In this document: positions 18,385 through 28,464 of the stretch, piece after piece
How positions within the stretch are numbered: the first letter of the stretch is position 1
Layout: every line of letters begins with the position of its first letter
Source of the DNA: Brevibacterium sp. XM4083
Lineage (GTDB): Bacteria > Actinomycetota > Actinomycetes > Actinomycetales > Brevibacteriaceae
Assembly: GCF_006489205.2 (NCBI RefSeq)
Contig: NZ_VFYR02000001.1
Location: 794,563 to 858,562 of the forward strand
Direction of reading: 5' to 3'
DNA length: 64,000 bases
The notes under the pieces: generated by a model
The model's database searches: none
What the model was told of the DNA's origin: nothing
The model's input: the letters and a program-made list of their open reading frames with translations, nothing else
Program-made: the position numbers and the translations under genes

Positions 18385-19685
18385 CGAGGCCGCATCCCGC
18401 ACGGTGGCCGACTGCACCGGCGCCTGAGCCGACGACGCCCGATCCTGTTCTCGGTCCCGATCCTGTACTCGGTGAGGAGGCGGACGGGCTGCCCCCGGAT
18501 GCGTTCGGCGCTCCTGAACTCAGCAACCCAGAGACTCGTGATACTGAGTCCGGTGACTCAGAGTCCGGTGACCGAGAGTTGTATGACATCGGGGCGGGCC
18601 ACCGCTATTCCGGTGCTCCCGAATCCGGTGGTCCCGGGTTCGGTGACCCGCAGCCTGATGACCGCGATTCAGGCCACCAGTCCGCGGCACCGCGTGCCGA
18701 CGGATCGCACGCTTCCGACAGAGCTGACCACGCTGCCGACAGAGCTGGCCACGCTGCCGACAGAGCTGGCCACGCTGCCGACAGAGCCGACGCAGGCTCG
18801 CACGGCGATCCCTCGATGGACGAGGACGCAGCCGACCCGTCACTCGACCCCAAGCCGGCAGGCGGACGACTGATCCTTGTCGGGACTCCGATCGGCAACC
18901 TCGGCGATGCGAGCCCGCGGATGCGGGAGGCGATCTCGACTGCCGACGTCATCGCCGCCGAGGACACCCGCCGCTTCCTCTCCCTCGCTCAGCGTCTGGG
19001 GATTGCGCACACGAAGCGCGTGCTCAGCGTCTTCGACCACAACGAGCAGTCCCGCGCGCCCGAGATCGTCGACCTCGTCCGCGGCGGTCAGACCGTCGTC
19101 CTCCTCAGCGATGCTGGGATGCCGGCGGTCTCCGACCCCGGATATCGCGTCGTCAGGGCGTGCGCCGAGGCGGATCTGCCGGTGACCGCGACGCCGGGGC
19201 CGTCCGCGGTGCTCATGGCGCTCGCCGTCTCCGGTCTGCCGAGTGATCGCTTCAGCTTCGAGGGCTTCCTGCCCCGGAAGTCCGGGGCTCGCCGGACGCT
19301 CTTCGACGAGCTCAAGTCGGAGAAGCGGACGATGGTCTTCTTCGAAAGCCCGCACCGGATCGCCGAGGCGATGGACGACCTCGCATCGGTCATCGGCCCC
19401 GACCGGCCGATGAGTATCAGCCGGGAGCTGACGAAGACGTACGAGGAGACGCTGCGTGGGACCGTCGGGTCCCTGCGCGAGCTCGCCGCCGATGGTCTGC
19501 GCGGGGAACTCACCCTCGTCCTCGCCGGTGCCACCGAGGTGGAGACGGCTCCGGAGGACCACCTCGGCGAGATGGAGGAGCTGGTCGAGTCGGGTGTGCG
19601 CGCGAAGGAGGCGGCCGGCCAGATCGCGAAGCGCTTCGGTCTGTCCAAGCGGGAGATCTACGAGGCCTGGCTCCACCGCGAGTGA
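18381..19685 (+). CDS. rsmI: 16S rRNA (cytidine-1402-2'-O)-methyltransferase RsmI, with N-terminal extension
   Basis: RsmI methylates the ribose of C1402 in 16S rRNA. The catalytic part starts near residue 160: GRLILVGTPIGNLGDASPRM, AAEDTRRFLSLAQ, VFDHNEQSRAP, VVLLSDAGMPAVSDPGYRVV, TATPGPSAVLMALA, FEGFLPRKSGARR and FFESPHRIAEAM, all standard. The first 145 residues are acidic and repetitive (ADRAGHA units) and absent from typical RsmI (about 280 aa). Either the TTG at 18381 is used, coupled to the preceding stop, or translation begins at ATG 18816, giving a 289-aa protein of normal length. The latter is likelier functionally, but the frame is open throughout. Confidence 0.88.
   Translation: MTRPHPARWPTAPAPEPTTPDPVLGPDPVLGEEADGLPPDAFGAPELSNPETRDTESGDSESGDRELYDIGAGHRYSGAPESGGPGFGDPQPDDRDSGHQSAAPRADGSHASDRADHAADRAGHAADRAGHAADRADAGSHGDPSMDEDAADPSLDPKPAGGRLILVGTPIGNLGDASPRMREAISTADVIAAEDTRRFLSLAQRLGIAHTKRVLSVFDHNEQSRAPEIVDLVRGGQTVVLLSDAGMPAVSDPGYRVVRACAEADLPVTATPGPSAVLMALAVSGLPSDRFSFEGFLPRKSGARRTLFDELKSEKRTMVFFESPHRIAEAMDDLASVIGPDRPMSISRELTKTYEETLRGTVGSLRELAADGLRGELTLVLAGATEVETAPEDHLGEMEELVESGVRAKEAAGQIAKRFGLSKREIYEAWLHRE
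18723..18785 (+). repeat. Three 21-bp tandem repeats in the rsmI extension
   Basis: Units 18723-18743, 18744-18764 and 18765-18785; the last two are identical. They encode ADRAGHA-type heptads in the rsmI frame. Confidence 0.85.
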
Positions 19686-20157
19686 CCGCGGTGCGGGGTG
19701 GGCGGTGGGACCGGCGCGTCCGTGCGCGGTCGGCCCGTCGGGCCCGTCGTGCGGCCCCACTTGCGTGCGATCGGCTGTGGACGGTTTGGGCTCACTTTCG
19801 TTTGGGCGGCACTGTTCGCAACGTGAGCTGCTCGTGCTCGACAGAGCTCAAAGCGGCGTGGTCAAGGGTTGCGGTTCGATCAGCGAGCTCGTCTGACGCT
19901 TCCGACTCGTCTCGCAGTGTCGACGCGAACTCGAGTGCTGGCACGCTCGCCTGCGGTGATGCGTCTCTGAGGAACTGCGACCGCCGGGGACGTGGCGGCC
20001 CGGCGACGTCAGGGACGGTGACGCTGGTGCGTTGCCGTCACGCCCCCTGGGGAGACTGCGAGCACTCGCGTTCGCGCAGCCTGTGGACGCTCATCGCGTT
20101 TCCACAGGACACCCGATCGCAGATGCGGCGGCCGACTGCGGGCGCCAGAGTGTGCGG
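19686..20157. other. Gene-free gap between rsmI and the AbiEi-like gene
   Basis: About 470 bp with no frame supported by start, ribosome binding site and domain. On the minus strand a frame between about 20040 and 19795 has coding-like composition but no start codon, so it may be debris of a lost gene. Confidence 0.45.
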
Positions 20158-21246
20158 ATGGACGATCACAGGGAACAGCCGACATGCAATGTGGTGACCT
20201 CTCAGACCCTGCGTGCAGCAGGGGTGACCAGCGTGGAGATCAGTCGAGCTGTCGACTGCTGTCTCATCCGCGTCTGCCGCGGGGTGTATTCGATCGCCGT
20301 CGCCTGCACGGTTCCTCGCCATGCGCGCATCCGCGAGCTGATCACGGACACGGTGTGGACTGATCGGTTCCAGGACTCTTCGATAGCCGAACAGATCGAG
20401 AATCGTGCGATTCGCACTCAGTTGGCACGGCTCGAGGTGATCCACTACCCGCACTATCGCCGCGGCGATGTCGTCTCCGGTGTGTCTGCAGCGCTGCTGC
20501 ACGACCTGCCGATGTTCGACCTGCCGCTCCGACCGTTGACAGTCATGCATCCGACTGCGAGCACGCTGAGCCCGGCCATCCGCCGCTTCCGGCGCGCGGT
20601 GCCCTGCGCTGATCGGGCGAACCTGTCGGACGTGGACGTGACGAGCTCGATCCGCACCAGCCTGGACCTCATCGAGTACGGCGGTCCAGTTGCGGGGTAC
20701 GCCGCCTTGGAGGCCACCCTGCGACGCGGCGTCCACAAGCGGTACGGACTCAAGAAGCGTCTGGGGTTCGCCAATCCCCATGTGCTCGCGGACATCGGCC
20801 GGAACCTCGTCGCCCACGACTTCGCTCCCGCTGCACTCCGACTGGCGCGTGGACGCAGACGAGCTCTCACCCTGCTTGCGCACATCTCTCCGCTGTCGGA
20901 GAGCTACGCGGAGAGTCGAAGTTCGTTCAATCTCCATCTCCTCGGCCTCCACGATTTCGACCAGCAGTGGAATGTCGCCCACGACGGGGACTTCCTCACG
21001 AGGCTGGACTTTCTCCACCGGCAGACGAGGACGGCGTTGGCCGTCGATGGTTCCGGCAAGTACGTGGAGTTCGGACGCAGTCGCCTGAAGCGGGAGAGCT
21101 ACCAGCACAACATGCTGCTGACGATGGGGTACAAGGTCGTCCACTTCGCCTTCCGAGACATTCTCAATCCACAGGTGTTCGGGGCGAAGCTCTTCGAACA
21201 GGCACCGGAGCTGCTGAAGTTCAGGGGCAAGCCCCTTCGCCTCTGA
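20158..21246 (+). CDS. AbiEi-like N-terminus with DUF559-like C-terminus
   Basis: 362 aa from ATG 20158. The N-terminal 60 residues (VVTSQTLRAAGVTSVEISRAVD then CRGVYS) look like the winged-helix antitoxin domain of AbiEi-type proteins. The middle has GDVVSGVSAALLHDLPMFD. The C-terminal 130 residues (ESRSSFNLHLLGL, FLTRLDFLHRQTRTALAVDGSGKY, HNMLLTMGYKVVHF, then a terminal basic stretch) look like a DUF559/Vsr-like endonuclease fold with a conserved acidic position. Such proteins are common in actinobacteria and are usually annotated as type IV antitoxin-like, without proof. No AbiEii partner toxin lies next to it. Its GC content is slightly lower than its neighbours. Confidence 0.72.
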   Translation: MDDHREQPTCNVVTSQTLRAAGVTSVEISRAVDCCLIRVCRGVYSIAVACTVPRHARIRELITDTVWTDRFQDSSIAEQIENRAIRTQLARLEVIHYPHYRRGDVVSGVSAALLHDLPMFDLPLRPLTVMHPTASTLSPAIRRFRRAVPCADRANLSDVDVTSSIRTSLDLIEYGGPVAGYAALEATLRRGVHKRYGLKKRLGFANPHVLADIGRNLVAHDFAPAALRLARGRRRALTLLAHISPLSESYAESRSSFNLHLLGLHDFDQQWNVAHDGDFLTRLDFLHRQTRTALAVDGSGKYVEFGRSRLKRESYQHNMLLTMGYKVVHFAFRDILNPQVFGAKLFEQAPELLKFRGKPLRL

Positions 21247-21295
21247 GCCTGCTCTGCGTCGACCGGCAGGGGTGCCGGGAGCGAGTCCTCGCCAC

Positions 21296-21355
21296 AGCTC
21301 ACTCTGGTTTCCAGGGCTCATGCCAAGAACCGAGCCCTGGAAACCAGGGTGAGCT
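21296..21355. terminator. Long hairpin (24-bp stem)
   Basis: Arms 21296-21319 and 21332-21355 pair over 24 bp with one mismatch around a 12-nt loop. It lies 50 bp past the stop codon of the AbiEi-like gene. It is longer than needed for termination, so it may instead be an interspersed repeat. No U-run follows. Confidence 0.6.
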
Positions 21356-21680
21356 CTAACGCCGTGGGGCTGCAGGCGCGCCTTCCCGCCGGCCCTGTGC
21401 GCGGGCACCCACCCCGCGGGGACGACCCGCCCCGCTGGGATCCGCCCCGCCGGGCCCTCCTGCGCCCCCACGCACCCCCGCGACTTCCTCCGCCCGTCGA
21501 CCCTTTGCGCGGGAACCCGCCCAGCCCGGACCGCCCAGCCCGGACCCGCCCCGAGGCCTCCGCCCCGCCGGGACCCACCCCTCCGGCCTCCAGGCCCACC
21601 GCCCGCCCCGCCCGGCAGGCCACCCACCCCCGCGGACACCGTCCGACCCGCCGCCGCGCGTCCCTTAGACTGATTGACCT
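21356..21680. other. Very GC-rich gap before metG
   Basis: About 325 bp dominated by C-rich runs such as CCGCCCCGC. No gene or repeat family is recognised. The only functional element is the metG -10 box at its end. Confidence 0.5.
21666..21671 (+). promoter_or_regulatory. Putative -10 box (TAGACT) of metG (leaderless)
   Basis: TAGACT ends 9 nt before ATG 21681 and no Shine-Dalgarno is present, fitting a transcript that starts at or next to the A of ATG. Confidence 0.55.
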
Positions 21681-23396
21681 ATGGGTTACTACGTGACAAC
21701 AGCGATCGCCTACCCCAATGGGGCCATCCACATCGGGCATGCATACGAGTACATCGCCGCCGACACCATCGCGCGGTTCAAGCGCCTCGACAACCACGAG
21801 GTGTTCTTCGCCACCGGCACCGATGAGCACGGTCTGAAGATGCTCCAGGCGGCGAACAAGCTCGGCATCACGCCCAAGGCACTCGCTGACGACAACGCGA
21901 CGAACTTCCGCGACACCCAGCTGGCCCTCGGCTCGACGTTCGACCGGTTCATCCGCACGACCGACCCCGACCACTACGCGGCTTCGCAGGCGATCTGGCG
22001 CCGGCTCGAGGAGGCCGGCGACATCTACCTCGACTCGTACTCCGGCTGGTACTCGGTGCGCGACGAAGCGTTCTACACCGAGGACGAGACCGAGGTCGTC
22101 GACGGCGTGCGCCTGTCCAAGGAGACCCGCACCGAGGTGACCTGGACGGAGGAGGAGTCCTACTTCTTCCGCCTCTCGAAGTACCAGGACCGGCTCCTCG
22201 AGCTCTACCGCGACCACCCGGAGTTCATCGGGCCCGACTCCCGCCGCAACGAGGTCGCCTCGTTCGTCGCCTCCGGGCTCAAGGACCTCTCGATCTCGCG
22301 CACGACTTTCGACTGGGGAGTGCCCGTGCCCGGCAACGACAAGCACGTGATGTACGTGTGGATCGACGCCCTGACGAACTACCTCACCGCCGCCGGGTAC
22401 CCCGATGACGAGGAGGCTCTGGCGAAGTGGTGGCCGGCCGACGTCCACATCATCGGCAAGGACATCATCCGCTTCCACAGCGTCTACTGGCCGGCGTTCC
22501 TCATGTCCGCGGGCATCGAGCTGCCCCGCCGCGTCCACGCTCACGGCTTCCTCTTCAATGCCGGGGAGAAGATGTCGAAGTCCGTCGGCAACGTCGTCGA
22601 TCCCATCGACCTCGTCGACGCGTTCGGTCTCGACACCGTCCGCTTCTTCCTTTTCCGCGAGTTCTCCTACGGCCAGGACGGCTCGTACACGAAGGACTCG
22701 ATCATCACCCGCAAGAACGCCGACCTCGCCAACGAGTACGGCAACCTCGCCCAGCGCTCCCTGTCGATGATCGCGAAGAACTGCGACGGCCAGGTGCCGC
22801 AGCCCGGTGAGCTCACCGAGGCGGACGAGACCCTGCTGGCGCTGGCCCGCGGCACTCTCGACACCGCTCGGCGGCATGTCGACACCCAGTCGCTGCATCA
22901 GTACGTCGACGCGTGCTGGAAGGTCCTCACCGAGGCCAACCGCTACTTCTCCGCGCAGGAGCCGTGGAAGCTGAAGAAGACCGATCCCGAGCGGATGGCC
23001 ACCGTGCTGTGGGTGACGATCGAGGTCGTGCGCATCGTCTCGATCCTCATCCAGCCGGTCATGCCCGAATCCGCGGGCCGGATCCTCGATCTCCTTGGGG
23101 TGCCCACCGGAGTCGCCGAGGCGGGGGCGAAGGTCCTGCCCACTGCCGTCGAGTCGGGCTCCGGTGCCGAAGTCATGGACACCGTGTCCGCGGGTGCCGC
23201 CGTCGGCGTCGTCGCCGGGGCGGGTGTCGCCGCCGCCGGCATCGCCCCGTCCTTCGCCGAGGAGGCCGAAGGCTCCGTGGCCGCCGCCGACATCGATCCC
23301 CGGTCGTTCGCCGCGATCGACTACCCGCTCGTGCCCGGCACACCGCTGCCGAAGCCCGAACCGGTGTTCCCGAAGTTCGTGGAGGAGACGGAGTAA
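21681..23396 (+). CDS. metG: Methionyl-tRNA synthetase
   Basis: 571 aa class I synthetase that charges tRNA-Met. Seen: [20 protein letters not shown] (HIGH motif, residues 17-20), a connective region without the zinc Cys cluster ([15 protein letters not shown]), [29 protein letters not shown], and EKMSKSVGN (KMSKS). The anticodon-binding helical domain has [13 protein letters not shown]. An unusual Ala/Gly/Val-rich insertion of about 60 residues (roughly 475-540) precedes the C-terminal [25 protein letters not shown], which is otherwise continuous with the family. The stop codon overlaps the tatD start by one base. tatD and rpfB follow, as in many actinobacteria. Confidence 0.95.
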   Translation: MGYYVTTAIAYPNGAIHIGHAYEYIAADTIARFKRLDNHEVFFATGTDEHGLKMLQAANKLGITPKALADDNATNFRDTQLALGSTFDRFIRTTDPDHYAASQAIWRRLEEAGDIYLDSYSGWYSVRDEAFYTEDETEVVDGVRLSKETRTEVTWTEEESYFFRLSKYQDRLLELYRDHPEFIGPDSRRNEVASFVASGLKDLSISRTTFDWGVPVPGNDKHVMYVWIDALTNYLTAAGYPDDEEALAKWWPADVHIIGKDIIRFHSVYWPAFLMSAGIELPRRVHAHGFLFNAGEKMSKSVGNVVDPIDLVDAFGLDTVRFFLFREFSYGQDGSYTKDSIITRKNADLANEYGNLAQRSLSMIAKNCDGQVPQPGELTEADETLLALARGTLDTARRHVDTQSLHQYVDACWKVLTEANRYFSAQEPWKLKKTDPERMATVLWVTIEVVRIVSILIQPVMPESAGRILDLLGVPTGVAEAGAKVLPTAVESGSGAEVMDTVSAGAAVGVVAGAGVAAAGIAPSFAEEAEGSVAAADIDPRSFAAIDYPLVPGTPLPKPEPVFPKFVEETE

Positions 23397-24373
23397 TGGC
23401 CTCGCGCGCCGCCGGAACGTATCCTCCGGTGCCCGAACCCCTGCCCCACCCGATCGTCGACACCCACACCCACCTCGACATCGGCACGGGCATGCGACTG
23501 CCCTTGGGTGCGGGGGAACCGGCTCCCGAGGTGACCCCCGACGAGGATGAGGAGTTCCCCGACCTCGACTTCTTCTTCAACACCGCCGAGCAGGCCGGGG
23601 TGCGGCGGATCGTGCAGATCGGCTGCGACCTGCCGGCGGCCCGGTGGACGACGGCGCTCGTGGCCTCCCAGTACGCCGGCCGCGCCGGTGCTGCGGACCC
23701 GAGCGTCGCCGCGTCCGTGCCGGCTCCGCCGGAGACCCCGCGCACGTGGATGCTCGGCGGCGCGGCCCTCCACCCGAACGAGGCTCCGCGTCTGGCCGAG
23801 GCCAGCCTGCTCGACGATGCGCTCACCGAGATCGAAGCCCTTGTGACGAGCCATGACCGGATGCGCGTGGTGGGGGAGACCGGTCTCGACTACTTCCGCA
23901 CCGGCGAGGACGGCATCGCCGAGCAGCAGCGTTCCTTCCGCGCCCACATCGAGATCGCCAAGCGCACCGGCCGCGCCCTGCAGATCCACGACCGTGAGGC
24001 CCACGCCGATGTGCTGCGCATCCTCCGCGAGGAGGGCGCGCCTGAGGTGACGATCTTCCACTGCTTCTCCGGCGACGAGGCGATGGCCCGCGAATGCGCC
24101 GAGGCCGGCTACTTCATGTCGTTCGCCGGCAACATCACGTTCAAGAACGCCGATGAGCTGCGCCGGGCCGCTGCGAGCGCCCCGCTCGAGCTGCTCCTCA
24201 CCGAGACCGACGCCCCGTTCCTCACCCCGCACCCCTATCGCGGCAAGCCCGGCGGGCCGTACCTCACCCCGATCACCGCGAGAAAGCTCGCCGAGGTGCG
24301 CGGGATGGATGCCGGTGACCTCGCCGAGGCGGTCTGGACGAACGCAGAGACCGCGCTCGGCGGCTGGGACTGA
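23396..24373 (+). CDS. tatD: TatD family metal-dependent hydrolase
   Basis: 325 aa, a TIM-barrel metal-dependent DNase-type hydrolase. Seen: VDTHTHLD (first metal ligands), an insertion of Pro/Asp/Glu-rich sequence after it, RIVQIGCDLP, GGAALHPNE, VVGETGLDYFR, RAHIEIAKRTGRALQIHDREAH, IFHCFSGDEAMA and LLTETDAPFLTPHPYRGKPG. The A of its ATG is the last base of the metG stop codon, so it is translationally coupled. The known role of the family is 3'-5' DNA/RNA trimming. The specific substrate is unknown. Confidence 0.93.
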   Translation: MASRAAGTYPPVPEPLPHPIVDTHTHLDIGTGMRLPLGAGEPAPEVTPDEDEEFPDLDFFFNTAEQAGVRRIVQIGCDLPAARWTTALVASQYAGRAGAADPSVAASVPAPPETPRTWMLGGAALHPNEAPRLAEASLLDDALTEIEALVTSHDRMRVVGETGLDYFRTGEDGIAEQQRSFRAHIEIAKRTGRALQIHDREAHADVLRILREEGAPEVTIFHCFSGDEAMARECAEAGYFMSFAGNITFKNADELRRAAASAPLELLLTETDAPFLTPHPYRGKPGGPYLTPITARKLAEVRGMDAGDLAEAVWTNAETALGGWD

Positions 24374-24772
24374 AGGCGGCGAGGCTGCGCGGCGACCGCG
24401 GGGCAGCTGGGGCGCCTCGGCAGCGCAGCCACGGCTGACCAGCCGGACGTGGGCTGACCAGCCACGTGTGAGCCGCCGGGGTCGGGCGATGCCGAACGGC
24501 AGCCCGAACGGCACTGCCGACCACGCGGAGACGACGGGTCGCGACGGTGAGATCACGGCCGCCTCGGTGGTGGTGTCGGTCTCACCCTGAGAACCCGGGA
24601 ATCGGTGCCAACGGCGCGTGACCTGCGACGATGGCAACGGCCGCGATCGCCGAGAATCCGGGAGTCTGGGAACTTCCTGTTACGGATTCGTGATCTTTTG
24701 CGTTACATGTAACGAATCGGTTACAGTGGACGAGTTGCAAACAGCTGATCAACTCTGCTCGGGGATATTTCT
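24374..24772. other. rpfB upstream region
   Basis: About 400 bp. The first 250 bp show nothing recognisable apart from one GCCTCGGTGG word. The last 120 bp are AT-richer and hold the rpfB promoter and a palindrome. No c-di-AMP (ydaO-type) riboswitch pattern was recognised. Confidence 0.55.
24698..24727 (+). promoter_or_regulatory. rpfB promoter with palindromic operator in the spacer
   Basis: TTGCGT (24698-24703), an 18-bp spacer and TACAGT (24722-24727). The spacer contains the perfect palindrome CGTTACATGTAACG (24701-24714), flanked by GTTACGGATTCG (24679) and CGAATCGGTTAC (24713). A regulator bound there would block the promoter. Its identity is unknown. Confidence 0.55.
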
Positions 24773-25993
24773 GTGATTGATTTTCTCAAGAACCGCAAGG
24801 TGCAGATCGCCGCACAGGCGGTAGTCATCACCGGTCTCGTCGGTGGCACCGGCGCCGTACTCACCATGAACAAGCCCGTCACCCTCGAGGTGAACGGAGA
24901 GCCGAAGGAGATCCGCACGTTCGGCGGAACCGTCGGCCAGATTCTCGACAGCCAGGACATCGACCTCGAGAAGAACGATGAGGTCAAGCCCGGCATCGAC
25001 ACGAAGATCGACCGCGATATGACGGTCACGGTCAACACGGCCAAGGACATCTCGCTCACCGTCGACGGCAAGAAGACCGACGAGTGGACGAACGCGAACA
25101 CCGTGGGTCAGGCGCTCGCCGACCTCGGCGTCGACGCCAAGGACGCCGACCTCAGCGCTGATGCCGACGACAAGCTCAAGGTCGAGAGCCCGACCGACAT
25201 TGCGGTCACGACCGCCAAGGCTCTGACCGTCGTCGCCGACGGCAAGGACGTCAAGGTCACGGCTCCGGTCGACACCGCAGAGGACGCCCTCAACGAGGCG
25301 AAGGTCGAACTCGACAAGGACGACTTCCTCTCCGTGCCGATGAGCGCATCGGTCGCCGACGGCCAGGTTCTCACCGTCAACCGGGTGGAGAACAAGACCG
25401 TCAAGGAGAAAGAGGAGATCAAGCCCGAGACCCAGACCAAGAAGTCGGACTCGCTCTACGTCGGCGAGACGAAGGTCGAGGACAAGGGCAAGGCCGGTGA
25501 GAAGGAAGTCGAGTACGCGGTCAAGACCATCAACGGCGACGAGGTCGAGAAGGAGAAGAAGGGCGAGAAGGTCCTCTCCGAACCGCAGGCCAAGGTCGTG
25601 ATCGAGGGCACGAAGAAGAAGGAAGCCCCGGCTCCCAAGGACGACTCCGGTTCCGGCTCCGGTGGCAGCGACTCCGGTTCCGGTGGCAGCGACTCCGGCG
25701 ATTCGGGTTCGGGCTCCGGTTCCGGCGGCTCGATGTCGACCGAGGAGATCAAGGCGATGCTCGGCGGACCCGGGTCGAAGTGGTACCAGGTCGCCAAGTG
25801 CGAATCGAACTTCAACCCCCGTGCGGTCAACAAGCAGAACAACGCGCACTTCGGACTCTTCCAGTTTAAGCTCGCCACCTGGCAGAGCGTCGGCGGATCG
25901 GGCAACCCGATCGATGCCAGCCCGCAGGAGCAGTTCGACCGTGCGAAGAAGCTGCAGGCGAAGGCCGGCTGGGGCCAGTGGGCCTGCGCGTGA
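24773..25993 (+). CDS. rpfB: Resuscitation-promoting factor, RpfB type
   Basis: 406 aa from GTG 24773. Secreted or membrane-anchored muralytic factor that promotes exit from dormancy. Order: signal-anchor helix (residues 8-31), three DUF348 repeats (about 33-190, each with a V.GxxxDExTNANTVGQAL-like core), a G5 domain (about 195-275), a Gly/Ser linker with SGSGGSDSG repeats, and the C-terminal Rpf lysozyme-like domain (about 328-406). The catalytic Glu344 lies in KCESNFNP, and GLFQFKLATW and WGQWACA complete the fold. In many relatives ksgA-ispE come next; here groES does. Confidence 0.95.
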   Translation: MIDFLKNRKVQIAAQAVVITGLVGGTGAVLTMNKPVTLEVNGEPKEIRTFGGTVGQILDSQDIDLEKNDEVKPGIDTKIDRDMTVTVNTAKDISLTVDGKKTDEWTNANTVGQALADLGVDAKDADLSADADDKLKVESPTDIAVTTAKALTVVADGKDVKVTAPVDTAEDALNEAKVELDKDDFLSVPMSASVADGQVLTVNRVENKTVKEKEEIKPETQTKKSDSLYVGETKVEDKGKAGEKEVEYAVKTINGDEVEKEKKGEKVLSEPQAKVVIEGTKKKEAPAPKDDSGSGSGGSDSGSGGSDSGDSGSGSGSGGSMSTEEIKAMLGGPGSKWYQVAKCESNFNPRAVNKQNNAHFGLFQFKLATWQSVGGSGNPIDASPQEQFDRAKKLQAKAGWGQWACA

Positions 25994-26232
25994 CCTGCAC
26001 TGTCTGAGCAGTAACGCGCTGAGCGCGGTGGCCTGAGCAGGGCGGCTGCGCGAGCAGAACAGCTGAATGGCAGAAGAGGGACTCCGGATGATTCCGGGGT
26101 CCCTCTTCCGCATCATCGCCGAATTCTGGTTGTCAGGGTTCTCGCCGAGGCGGCCTGCCCGTCCCGGCGCCGAGCGGCCTTTCCCTCGTCCGGACCGGCA
26201 CCCTGAGCTTTCGCCGAGAGCGTGACAATTCT
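25994..26232. other. Gap between rpfB and the groE regulatory region
   Basis: Contains the rpfB terminator hairpin and an intergenic copy of GCCGAGGCGG (26144-26153). No gene is seen. Confidence 0.5.
26073..26108 (+). terminator. rpfB terminator hairpin
   Basis: Arms 26073-26088 and 26093-26108 form a 16-bp stem with a single G-U pair and a 4-nt loop, 80 bp after the rpfB stop codon. Confidence 0.8.
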
Positions 26233-26259
26233 TTGGCACTCGAGTTGACCGAGTGCTAA
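26233..26259 (+). promoter_or_regulatory. CIRCE operator 1 (HrcA)
   Basis: TTGGCACTC-N9-GAGTGCTAA, one mismatch from the CIRCE consensus TTAGCACTC-N9-GAGTGCTAA. It overlaps the groES -35 box, so HrcA binding would repress the operon until heat shock. Confidence 0.93.
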
Positions 26260-26273
26260 AGGAGTCATAGAGT
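26245..26273 (+). promoter_or_regulatory. groES-groEL promoter
   Basis: TTGACC (26245-26250), 17-bp spacer, TAGAGT (26268-26273). The -35 box lies inside CIRCE 1 and CIRCE 2 begins just after the -10 box, so the promoter is bracketed by HrcA sites. Confidence 0.85.
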
Positions 26274-26277
26274 CGAA

Positions 26278-26304
26278 TTAGCACTGACGCTCAGTGAGTG
26301 CCAG
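26278..26304 (+). promoter_or_regulatory. CIRCE operator 2 (HrcA)
   Basis: TTAGCACTG-N9-GAGTGCCAG, a less perfect second CIRCE copy just downstream of the -10 box, placed to block initiation. Confidence 0.88.
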
Positions 26305-26418
26305 TTTTATGAAGACGGTCGAACTCCTCGGCACCCGCGACGACGAGTGGTTCCTCAGGCAGCCGCCGCCGTCTGACTTCACGTAAGTTATTCACCCAGC
26401 GAAGGGAGAGAGCCCGAT

Positions 26419-26712
26419 ATGTCGGTCTCCATCAAGCCACTCGAAGATCGGATCGTCATCCGTCAGGTCGAAGCCGAGCAGACCACTGCCAGCGGTCTGG
26501 TCATTCCCGATACCGCCAAGGAGAAGCCGCAGGAAGGCGAAGTCGTCGCAGTGGGCCCCGGCCGCGTTGCTGACAACGGCAACCGCGTTCCCGTCGACGT
26601 CGCTGTCGGCGACAAGGTCATCTACTCGAAGTACGGCGGCACCGAAGTCAAGTACGCCGGCGAAGAGTACCTCGTTCTCTCGGCGCGCGACGTGCTCGCC
26701 GTCATCGGCTGA
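26419..26712 (+). CDS. groES: Co-chaperonin GroES
   Basis: 97 aa, full length. Forms the heptameric lid of the GroEL chamber. Typical sequence: [22 protein letters not shown] with the mobile loop around residues 17-35, [28 protein letters not shown] and a C-terminal [22 protein letters not shown] lies 9 nt before the ATG. It is the first gene of the groESL operon under two CIRCE operators. Confidence 0.97.
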   Translation: MSVSIKPLEDRIVIRQVEAEQTTASGLVIPDTAKEKPQEGEVVAVGPGRVADNGNRVPVDVAVGDKVIYSKYGGTEVKYAGEEYLVLSARDVLAVIG

Positions 26713-26733
26713 ATCCACCTGAACAACGCTTAG

Positions 26734-28341
<1,608 letters not shown>

Positions 28342-28424
28342 CCTCCCCGCTCCGTCCCCTCACAGTCTGATCGGATCAGCTCAGTCTCGAGCAGCCTGAC
28401 GGCCCGGTCGGCCTGAGACGCCTG

Positions 28425-28459
28425 CGAATGGCCCGGAACACTGCGTTCCGGGCCATTCG
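28425..28459. terminator. groEL terminator hairpin
   Basis: Perfect 15-bp stem (CGAATGGCCCGGAAC and complement) with a 5-nt loop, between groEL and the convergent remnant. It can act in both directions. Confidence 0.85.
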
Positions 28460-28464
28460 TGCGT

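Noticed and set aside
19795..20040. Coding-like minus-strand frame between rsmI and the AbiEi-like gene
   Set aside because: It has no start codon after the upstream stop and no recognisable domain. It might be debris of a lost gene, but this cannot be supported.
24679..24730. Transposon end or integration site at the GTTAC repeats
   Set aside because: No transposase, target duplication or second end is present. The position over the promoter fits a regulator site better.
24374..24772. c-di-AMP (ydaO-type) riboswitch before rpfB
   Set aside because: Such riboswitches precede some actinobacterial rpf genes, but the conserved core could not be found and the leader after the -10 box is only about 40 nt.
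24749..26284. Minus-strand frame of 511 codons opposite rpfB
   Set aside because: The Leu/Asp/Val-rich translation mirrors the rpfB codons. rpfB itself has complete domains and a catalytic Glu.
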